Assembly: GCA_019351975.1 (NCBI GenBank)
Contig: JABBOG010000011.1
Location: 1 to 64,000 of the forward strand
Direction: 5' to 3'
Length of the DNA: 64,000 bases
Source: Acidobacteriota bacterium
GTDB lineage: Bacteria > Acidobacteriota > Terriglobia > Terriglobales > Acidobacteriaceae
A model generated the notes under the pieces. It ran no database searches. It saw only the letters and a list, made by a program, of their open reading frames with translations, and had not been told where the DNA came from. The stretch's first letter is position 1; every line of letters starts with the position of its first letter. Both the position numbers and the translations under genes were made by a program. Below are positions 1 to 6,517 of this stretch, piece after piece.

Positions 1-69
1 GCCTACGGATTGGGAGCCCTGGCCGGGGAAGAGGAGAGCGAGGGTGGGGGCGGAGGCGGGGGTAGTCAT
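1..69 (-). CDS. fabD: Malonyl-CoA:ACP transacylase, N-terminal fragment (cut by window edge)
   Basis: The reverse strand from an ATG at 69 reads 23 codons without a stop to the window edge. The peptide is a short Ala/Pro/Thr-rich leader followed by LLFPGQGSQSVG, the N-terminal signature of FabD, which moves malonyl from CoA to acyl carrier protein in fatty acid synthesis. The active-site serine (GHSLG) lies outside the window. The gene diverges from the HAD-UbiA gene across about 206 bp. The family call rests on the FPGQGSQ motif alone; polyketide acyltransferase domains carry the same motif, but an N-terminus starting this close to it suits a free-standing FabD. Confidence 0.8.
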   Translation of the reverse strand, partial: MTTPASAPTLALLFPGQGSQSVG

Positions 70-275
70 CTGGGATAGTTTAGCGGAGCGAGGCTGAGGC
101 AAGGAGCTTGATCGACGCGGAGCGGTTACGCATCTAACCGGGTTTGTCGACGATGGAGTTGTGGTGAATGTGCGGGGAGGTGCTCGCACGGACGGAAGAG
201 TGACGTGATAATAGAGGCAACGACTCTGCGGGTGAGGATGATGAGGCAAATTGAGAGGGAGAGCCGTAGCCGACG

Positions 276-1808
276 ATGAATGGTGCTGAGCGAGTCGTAG
301 AGGCGAAGACGATTTCTGCCGGGGGAAGCGCCGCGGGGGCGGTATTGCCGGCGGGGGTGGCGCTGTGCGTGGATCTGGATGGGACGCTGGTGAAGAGCGA
401 CACGCTGCTGGATACGGTGCTTGTGGTGGCGCGGCAGAAGCCGATGGAACTGGTGCATGTGCCGGGATGGATTGCCGAGGGGCGGGCGGCGTTCAAGCAG
501 CATTTGACCAGGCTGGTGACGCTGGATGTGGAGCATCTGCCGTATAACCGGCCGCTGCTGGAGTATTTGCGGCAGCAGTATGGCGAGGGGCGGGCGATTT
601 ATTTAGCGACGGCGGCGGACCGCGAGTTGGCGGAGAGGATTGCGGCGCATCTCGGAATTTTTGCGGGGGTGCTGGCGTCGGATGGGGCGTTGAATCTGGC
701 GGGGGGAAATAAGCTGGCGGCGTTTCGCGAGAAGTTTGGGGAGAATTTCTGTTACATCGGGAATGCGAAGCCGGATGTGGAGTTGCTGGCGGCGTGCGTG
801 TCGCCGATGGTGGCGAATCCGGATAAGGCGCTGCGAGCGGGGATGAAGCGGCAGGGCACGGTGGCGGCGATGAGGTTTGAGGATCGCGGGCCGAAGCTGC
901 GGAGCTGGCTGAAGGCGGTGCGGCTGCACCAGTGGGCGAAGAATGCGCTGCTGTTTGTGCCGCTGCTGCTGGCGCACCAGTGGCATCTGCGGACGTTTGC
1001 GGGAGCGGTGACGGCGTTTTTTAGTTTTGGGATGTGCGCTTCGGCTACGTACATCATTAATGATTTGCTGGATTTGGAGGCGGACCGAAAGCATCCGCGA
1101 AAGCGAAATCGGCCATTTGCGGCGGGGGATTTGTCGGCGATTGCGGGTGTGGAGATGGTGTGCCTGCTGATGGTTTGTGCTGTCGCACTGGCCCTGGCGC
1201 TGCCGGTGTTCTTCAATGCGATGCCGGGGAGTTCGGTGCTGGCGCGGCCCTACGCGTTCCTGGCGTGGCTGGCGTTTTACACGGCGGTGACGCTGTCGTA
1301 CTCGCTTTATTTGAAGCGGAAGTTGTTGCTGGATGTGTTTGTGCTGAGCGGGCTGTACACGGTGCGGATCATGGCAGGAAGCGCAGCTACGGGGATTCCG
1401 ATGTCGCCGTGGCTGGCGGGGTTTGCGGTGTTCTTTTTCCTGAGCCTGGCGTTTGTGAAGCGGTTCAGCGAGTTGGAGAGTTTGCGGGAGCGCGGCGGGT
1501 CGGTGAGCAATGGGCGCGGATATTTTGTAAGCGATTTGGAGCAACTGCGGGCGTTGGGCACGGGCGCGATGTATGCGGCGGTGGTGGTGTTGTCGATTTA
1601 TATCAATAACCCGGAGACGAATTTTTTGTATGCGCACCCGGTGCGGTTGTGGATGGTGGTGCCGGTGCTGCTGCTGTGGCTGAGCCAGGTGTGGATGCTG
1701 GCGAGCCGCGGGGAGATGCATGATGATCCGGTGGTGTTCGCGATTACGGACAAGCGGAGTCTGCTGCTGGGGGTGTTGATGGCGGCGGTGATTTTGTGGG
1801 CGCTGTAG
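276..1808 (+). CDS. HAD hydrolase-UbiA prenyltransferase fusion protein
   Basis: 510 aa in two parts. Residues about 28-205 form a HAD phosphatase domain with the nucleophile motif DLDGT at 33-37. Residues about 210-510 form a polytopic UbiA-type domain with the Asp-rich prenyl-diphosphate motif N262-D263-x2-D266-x3-D270. UbiA enzymes join a prenyl chain to an acceptor in the membrane; this two-domain form resembles the decaprenyl-phosphate phosphoribosyltransferase-like branch used for cell-surface glycolipids. The acceptor cannot be read from the sequence. In-frame GTG codons downstream are alternative starts, but the chosen ATG keeps the HAD motif at a usual distance. There is no partner gene next to it. 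The sense strand is extremely G-rich, like the rest of the first 30 kb. Confidence 0.8.
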   Translation: MNGAERVVEAKTISAGGSAAGAVLPAGVALCVDLDGTLVKSDTLLDTVLVVARQKPMELVHVPGWIAEGRAAFKQHLTRLVTLDVEHLPYNRPLLEYLRQQYGEGRAIYLATAADRELAERIAAHLGIFAGVLASDGALNLAGGNKLAAFREKFGENFCYIGNAKPDVELLAACVSPMVANPDKALRAGMKRQGTVAAMRFEDRGPKLRSWLKAVRLHQWAKNALLFVPLLLAHQWHLRTFAGAVTAFFSFGMCASATYIINDLLDLEADRKHPRKRNRPFAAGDLSAIAGVEMVCLLMVCAVALALALPVFFNAMPGSSVLARPYAFLAWLAFYTAVTLSYSLYLKRKLLLDVFVLSGLYTVRIMAGSAATGIPMSPWLAGFAVFFFLSLAFVKRFSELESLRERGGSVSNGRGYFVSDLEQLRALGTGAMYAAVVVLSIYINNPETNFLYAHPVRLWMVVPVLLLWLSQVWMLASRGEMHDDPVVFAITDKRSLLLGVLMAAVILWAL

Positions 1809-2135
1809 GGGGCGGAAGTGGTGAGGGACAGTTTGCGAATTTGATAAGCTGGAAGCGCAGCGGCGGTGTGGATGGACACACTGAGGAAGCCCGAGAATGG
1901 TGTATGAGCACCACGGGCATTGCGTATGTGAAAGTCATGCGCGGAAATGGATACAGGGAGCACGCCGGACCTTCCGGTCTAACTCAACCTCGCCACTCGG
2001 CTGGATAGAAGGGATTGCCGAGCATAGCGACTCATTAGCGGTGCGGGGTACGCTCTCATAGCCGGTATCAAGTCCGGCCCGCTGCACGATTTCTAACTAC
2101 CAGCAGCTTGTTGGGCTGCTCAGAAAGATGCGCTC
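1809..2135 (+). other. Gene-free leader of pheS with a series of hairpins
   Basis: No convincing ORF lies in these 327 bp. The stretch can fold into successive stem-loops on the + strand: GTGTG/CACAC (1866-1881), GCCCG-AGAA-TGGTG/CACCA-CGGGC (1889-1918), GCGTATG/CATGCGC with one G-U pair (1922-1942), GACC/GGTC (1968-1979) and GCCGG/CCGGC (2061-2078). Base use is balanced, unlike the G-rich genes either side of the stretch. It could be a cis-acting pheS leader, a small RNA, or a remnant of a structured element such as a group II intron end. No T-box core (AGGGTGGNACC) is visible. No function is assigned. Confidence 0.4.
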
Positions 2136-3233
2136 TTGATCATCCCGAAACTTACAGACTTCTCAGAGGCATCGCTTGATCAATACTTCGGGGCTCTCCA
2201 TGAAGAGGCGCGCCAATCGATCGAGGATCAGGGTTTTGATAAAGAGTCTTTCCGCTTGGATTGGCTCGGTCGTAAGCAAGGTAAGCTCAAGCAGATCAGC
2301 GATGCGCTTTTGAAGAGTGCTCCGCCTGAAGCGAAACGACTGATCGGTCAGCGATTCAATGCGCTCAAGGAGCAGATCGAGATATGGCTTGCTGTGGAAC
2401 ATTTGCTTGACGGAGATTCTGCGAAACACCTGGATGTGACGCTGCCGGGGGCGGGGCGGAGGGTGGGGGCGGAGCATCCGCTGGTGAAGACGATGGCGGA
2501 GATTGTCGGCGTGTTTCAGCGGATGGGGTATTCGGTGGGGTTGGGGCCGGAGGTGGAGACGGATTTTTATAACTTTGAGGCGTTGAACTTTCCGCCGAAC
2601 CATCCGGCGCGGGATACGCAGGACACGCTGGTGGTCGCCGGGCAGGAGGGCAGGCCGCTGCGGGAGCGGCTGCTGATGCGGACGCATACGTCGCCGGTGC
2701 AGATACGGTCGATGCTGGAGCAGGCGCCGCCGCTGCGGCTGGTGATTCCGGGCAAGGTGCACAGGAACGATGCGGCGGATGCGACGCACTCGCCGGTGTT
2801 TCACCAGGTGGAGGGGCTGTGTGTGGATACGAATATCACGTTCAGCGACCTGAAGGGGACGCTGGATCATGCGATGAAGGCGTTCTTCGGGTCGGCGGTG
2901 AAGACGAGGTTTTTCCCTAGCTTTTTCCCTTTCACGGAGCCGAGCGCGGATGTGCAGATCTCGTGTATTTTTTGCGGCGGGAAGGGATGCAGGAAGTGCA
3001 AGCAGTCGGGGTGGATTGAGCTGCTGGGGTGCGGGATGGTGGACCCGGCGGTGTTTGAGGCGGTGAATCAGCGGCGGTTGGAGATGGGACGGGAGCCGGT
3101 GTATGACACGCGCCGCATCAGCGGGTTTGCATTTGGGATGGGCGTGGACCGGATTGCGATGATGAAGTATGGGATCAGTGATATTGGGCTGCTGTACTCG
3201 GGGGATATGCGGTTTCTGGAGCAGTTCGCGTAG
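2136..3233 (+). CDS. pheS: Phenylalanine--tRNA ligase alpha subunit
   Basis: 365 aa, normal for bacterial PheS. It forms the catalytic half of the (alpha-beta)2 enzyme that charges tRNA-Phe. Residues 1-100 form the helical tRNA-binding arm; the class II catalytic core follows, with PGKVHRNDAADATHSPVFHQ (motif 2 area), FFPSFFPFTEPS, GCGMVDP and the motif 3 sequence GFAFGMGVDRIAMMKYGI. An insert with CxxC-type cysteines (near 282-291) is usual in many bacteria. The start is a TTG: an in-frame stop at 2094-2096 leaves no upstream ATG. pheT is not adjacent but lies 3.3 kb downstream, after two unrelated genes. Codon use changes sharply near 2430: balanced before, strongly G-rich after. Confidence 0.95.
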   Translation: MIIPKLTDFSEASLDQYFGALHEEARQSIEDQGFDKESFRLDWLGRKQGKLKQISDALLKSAPPEAKRLIGQRFNALKEQIEIWLAVEHLLDGDSAKHLDVTLPGAGRRVGAEHPLVKTMAEIVGVFQRMGYSVGLGPEVETDFYNFEALNFPPNHPARDTQDTLVVAGQEGRPLRERLLMRTHTSPVQIRSMLEQAPPLRLVIPGKVHRNDAADATHSPVFHQVEGLCVDTNITFSDLKGTLDHAMKAFFGSAVKTRFFPSFFPFTEPSADVQISCIFCGGKGCRKCKQSGWIELLGCGMVDPAVFEAVNQRRLEMGREPVYDTRRISGFAFGMGVDRIAMMKYGISDIGLLYSGDMRFLEQFA

Positions 3234-3296
3234 GGGCGCTGAAGAGTCCCTCCGTGGCTGAAGCCACTGGGTTTTGGGGGAGTTGATGGACGGGCT

Positions 3297-3367
3297 GAAG
3301 CCCGTCCCCTTCAAAGTGGGGTGGGCTTCAGCCCGTGAAGCCCGTCCCCTTCAAAGTGGGGTGGGCT
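3297..3367. repeat. 31-bp tandem-spaced direct repeat in a 361-bp gap
   Basis: The gap 3234-3594 holds no gene. Two identical 31-bp units lie at 3297-3327 and 3337-3367. Each begins GAAGCCCGTCCCCTTCAAAG and ends GTGGGGTGGGCT. GGGCT and AGCCC words around them give a partly palindromic, REP-like look: GGGCTTCAGCCC lies between the units and CGGGCTGAAGCCCG overlaps the first. Short intergenic repeats of this kind are common in Acidobacteriota. They are probably not genic; they may act as processing or termination structures between pheS and the peptidase gene. The rest of the gap (3368-3594) shows nothing else I can name. Confidence 0.65.
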
Positions 3368-3594
3368 GTTGGTGGAGACAAAGCGGCGCGGGCTGTTGGG
3401 GCGCGGCGGTGGGTTCTTTGGGGGGATTGCTGCTGGGGTAGAGAAGGCAAACGCAGATTCCCTGCGGGAATGACCAACAGGGGCGAAACCGGGTGCTCAA
3501 GGCCGGGCACGACACTGACTCCTGCTGCGCTTGAGGTGGGGAAGTGAGTTTTTGAGGGGCGAAAGAGGCGGCGGGTTGATATGCTCGTTGCACT

Positions 3595-5199
3595 ATGAGA
3601 ATTTTTGCGTCGGTGGTGGTGTTTTTTCTTGCGGCGGGATTGGCGGGGGCACAGCAGGTGCATCCGCGTGATGGCGAGATTCATGATGCGGACACGCTGG
3701 CGTGGTGGCATACGACGGAGCTGCTTTCGAGCGATGCGATGCAGGGGCGGGATACGGGGACGGCGGCGTATCAGCGGGCGGCGGAGTATGTTGCGGCGCG
3801 GTACAAGGCTGCGGGGCTGAAGCCGGCGGGGGATGGCGGGACGTACTTCCAGACGGTGCCGATGCATGAGGTGCGGGTTGAGCCGGAGGGGACGAGCTTT
3901 GTGGTGGAGCGGCCGGGTGGTGGCGCAGGCGGGGAGCTGAAGCTGGCGTTTTTGCAGGAGATGATGGTGGGTGCGTCGGAGAGTGCGCTGCGCGAGGGGA
4001 CGGGTGCGCTGGTGTTTCGGGGGTACTGCGGGAAGGACGCGATGGAGGGGGTGAAGGGCAGGGTTGTGGTGTGCTTTGGGACGCAGCGGGCGGGGCTGCC
4101 GAGTGGGTTGGAGCGGATGTCGAATGCGAGGGCGGCGGGTGCGCTGGGCGTGGTGAGTGTGGACGACCCGTACTTTTCGATTGAGCCGCCGCGGTGGCCG
4201 TATGCGTATGCGCGGAGTGTGACGCTGAAGACGGACAAGGAGGACGCGAAGGGGGCGGCGATGTTGCCGCCGATGCGGCTGAGTGCGGAGGCGTTCAGGA
4301 AGCTGGTGGCGGGGTCGGGGCAGGATGCGGATGCGGTGTTGAAGGCGGGTGGGGCGAAGCAGCCGCTGCCGAACTTTGAGATTCCGGGGAAGCTGCGGGT
4401 GAAGCTGGAGCTTAAGAGCAGGGATATCAGCTCGCCGAATGTGCTGGCGGTGCTGCCGGGGTCTGACCCGGCGCTGGCGGCGCAGTATGTGGCGGTTGGA
4501 GCGCACCTGGATGGCTATGGGTTTGGGACGCCGGTGGCAGGCGACAACCTGTATAACGGGGCGCTGGACGATGCGGCGTATGTGGCGTTGCTGATCCAGA
4601 TGGCGGATGATCTGCGAGCGGGGGGCACGGTGGATGTGGCGGCGAAGGGCGTGCGGCTGGGCTTGCCGAAGCGGTCGATTTTGTTCTGCGCGTTTACTGG
4701 CGAGGAGAAGGGGCTGCTGGGGTCGCGGTGGTTTGTGGCGCATCCAACGGTGCCGGTGGGGGAGCTGGCGGCGGACATCAATCTGGACCAGTTGAGGCCG
4801 CTGTTTCCGCTGAAGATTTTGACTGCGGAGGCGCTGGGCGACACGACGCTGGGAGCGACGGCGACGGAGGTTGGCAAGGGGATGGGGATTGAGATTCGGG
4901 CGGACCGTGAGCCGGAGCGGAGCTTGCTGCGGAGGGCGGACCAGTATCCGTTTCTGCAGATTCATGTGCCGGCGATCAGCTTTATCTTTGGGTATGACGC
5001 TGGGACGGATGCGGAGCGGCGGTATCGGCAGTGGTATGCGGTGCGGTATCACCGGCCGCAGGATGATGTGACGCAGCCGATGGACTTTGACGCGGCGACG
5101 AAGTTCGATGTGTTTTTCTACCGGCTGGTGGAGGCAGTGGCGGATGCTCCGGTGCGGCCGGCGTTTTTGCCGGGGAGCCAGTTTGTGGGGCGGAAGTGA
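3595..5199 (+). CDS. Exported M28-family metallopeptidase (PA-domain aminopeptidase type)
   Basis: 534 aa with a signal peptide (residues 1-20, ending AGAQ). Residues about 130-260 resemble the protease-associated insert of this family. The M28 zinc-peptidase domain follows, with the expected ligands in order: H304 (GAHLDG), bridging D325 (NGALDD), catalytic E370 and ligand E371 (TGEEKG), D398 (INLDQ) and H486 (YHRP). These enzymes remove N-terminal residues from peptides outside the cytoplasm using two zinc ions. The gene lies between pheS and the AAA ATPase, breaking the usual pheST pair, with no functional link to translation. A second M28 peptidase lies at 28014-29489. The substrate is unknown. 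Confidence 0.88.
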   Translation: MRIFASVVVFFLAAGLAGAQQVHPRDGEIHDADTLAWWHTTELLSSDAMQGRDTGTAAYQRAAEYVAARYKAAGLKPAGDGGTYFQTVPMHEVRVEPEGTSFVVERPGGGAGGELKLAFLQEMMVGASESALREGTGALVFRGYCGKDAMEGVKGRVVVCFGTQRAGLPSGLERMSNARAAGALGVVSVDDPYFSIEPPRWPYAYARSVTLKTDKEDAKGAAMLPPMRLSAEAFRKLVAGSGQDADAVLKAGGAKQPLPNFEIPGKLRVKLELKSRDISSPNVLAVLPGSDPALAAQYVAVGAHLDGYGFGTPVAGDNLYNGALDDAAYVALLIQMADDLRAGGTVDVAAKGVRLGLPKRSILFCAFTGEEKGLLGSRWFVAHPTVPVGELAADINLDQLRPLFPLKILTAEALGDTTLGATATEVGKGMGIEIRADREPERSLLRRADQYPFLQIHVPAISFIFGYDAGTDAERRYRQWYAVRYHRPQDDVTQPMDFDAATKFDVFFYRLVEAVADAPVRPAFLPGSQFVGRK

Positions 5200-5258
5200 G
5201 ATGGGGAGAGGATTTGCGATTCTGTAGCAGCAGCCCGAATCTGGCAAATTGGCATGAA

Positions 5259-5285
5259 TTGACAAAGTTATCTTATAAAGATAAT
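5259..5285 (+). promoter_or_regulatory. Candidate promoter with overlapping palindromic operator
   Basis: In an AT-rich pocket before the AAA ATPase gene, TTGACA (5259-5264) is followed 15 bp later by GATAAT (5280-5285). Between and over them lies the perfect inverted repeat TTATCTT-ATA-AAGATAA (5268-5284). A palindrome over the -10 region is the usual arrangement for a repressor site. No regulator gene is adjacent, so the binding protein is unknown. The 15-bp spacer is short for a sigma-70 promoter. Confidence 0.5.
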
Positions 5286-5313
5286 TCGACTAATTTTGTT
5301 ATAAACTCGGACG

Positions 5314-6507
5314 ATGGACGCGGTTGACAACCCATACTCCCCTGGCGCTGGAGCGCCACCTCCCGAACTCATCGGTCGGCATCAAGTACGCGAGCAAATG
5401 GCGGTGGCGATTGCACGGATTCGACAGGGGCGATCGGCGAAGAGCTTTCTGATGGTGGGGTTGCGAGGGGTCGGCAAGACGGTTCTTCTGGAACGCATCC
5501 GGCAAGACGCAGAGCAGGCGGGCGTTCTCACGGTAAGGGCTGAGACGCCTGAGAACAGGTCGCTTCCAGCACTGTTGGCACCCCAGCTAAGAGTGGCTCT
5601 GCTTGCCCTGTCAAGGGTTGGAGCCGCACGGGAGTTTGCGGCGAAGGGACTTCGGGCGCTGGCAGGGTTCGCCCGCGGATTGAAGCTGAAGTATTCGGAC
5701 ATCGAGATTGGTTTTGATGCCGAACCCGAAGCTGGTGTTGCGGATAATGGGGACCTGGAGGTCGACCTCAGTACGCTGCTGGACCGCGTGGGGACAGCAG
5801 CAAAGAAGGCAAATACGGCCGTCGTACTTTTCATCGATGAGCTACAGTATCTGCCGGAAGACCAGTTTGCCGCTCTTATCGCGGCGTTGCACCGATGCGC
5901 CCAGACCCAGCTTCCGGTGGCACTGGTGGGTGCAGGGCTTCCGCAGTTGCGTGCGCTGGCTGGACATGCGAAGTCATACGCCGAAAGGCTCTTCGACTTT
6001 CCGGCAATCGGGCCGTTGTCGGAAGATGAAGCTACGCTCGCGATCCTGAGGCCGGCCGCACGTATGGGCGTGGCGTTTACGGATCAGGCGCTTGCGGAGG
6101 TGCTCAAGAAAACGGAAGGCTATCCGTATTTCCTGCAGGAATGGGGAAAGCACTCCTGGGATGTGGCTCCGCAAAGTCCTATTACGGATGGGGATGTACA
6201 TGCAGCCTCAGCAGAGGTGATTGCGGCGCTGGACCAGAGCTTTTTCCTTGTTCGGTTCGACCGGTTGACGCCGGCCGAGAAGCGTTACTTGCGTGCGATG
6301 GCCGAACTGGGACCTGGACCACACCGTTCGGGAGACATCGCTACAGCGTTAGGGAAGCGGGTGAGCGCAATTGGGCCGCTCAGAGAACGGATCATCATGA
6401 AGGGCATGATCTGGAGCCCGAGTCATGGGGACACGGCGTTTACGGTGCCGCTGTTCGACGAATTTATGAAGAGAATTATGCCAGGAACGGACTGGAAGAA
6501 GGATTGA
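5314..6507 (+). CDS. AAA/ORC-Cdc6-like P-loop ATPase of unknown role
   Basis: 397 aa, cytoplasmic. It has Walker A GLRGVGKT at 49-56 and Walker B VVLFIDELQYL with D175-E176. It then runs through a sensor-1-like stretch (VALVGAGLP), an arginine-rich lid region and a C-terminal winged-helix-like segment (about 285-390). This is the layout of the solitary ORC/Cdc6-like or STAND-type ATPases found scattered in bacteria. The biological role is not known; mobile-element or stress functions have been suggested for relatives. Codon use is mixed, in contrast to the G-rich neighbours, and the promoter is AT-rich with a palindrome, so horizontal acquisition is likely. It lies only 10 bp upstream of pheT and may be cotranscribed with it. 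Confidence 0.75.
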   Translation: MDAVDNPYSPGAGAPPPELIGRHQVREQMAVAIARIRQGRSAKSFLMVGLRGVGKTVLLERIRQDAEQAGVLTVRAETPENRSLPALLAPQLRVALLALSRVGAAREFAAKGLRALAGFARGLKLKYSDIEIGFDAEPEAGVADNGDLEVDLSTLLDRVGTAAKKANTAVVLFIDELQYLPEDQFAALIAALHRCAQTQLPVALVGAGLPQLRALAGHAKSYAERLFDFPAIGPLSEDEATLAILRPAARMGVAFTDQALAEVLKKTEGYPYFLQEWGKHSWDVAPQSPITDGDVHAASAEVIAALDQSFFLVRFDRLTPAEKRYLRAMAELGPGPHRSGDIATALGKRVSAIGPLRERIIMKGMIWSPSHGDTAFTVPLFDEFMKRIMPGTDWKKD

Positions 6508-6517
6508 CGAGAGCACG

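Noticed and set aside
1796-2008. 70-codon ORF overlapping the end of the UbiA-domain gene
   Set aside because: No ribosome-binding site, no recognisable sequence, and it crosses the predicted hairpins.
1809-2135. T-box riboswitch or Phe attenuator before pheS
   Set aside because: No AGGGTGGNACC core and no Phe-rich leader peptide were found; it is left as an unassigned structured region.
3328-5265. 645-codon ORF on the minus strand opposite the M28 peptidase
   Set aside because: Its product is Arg/His/Pro-rich with no domain; it exists because the G-rich sense strand leaves few stops on the other strand.
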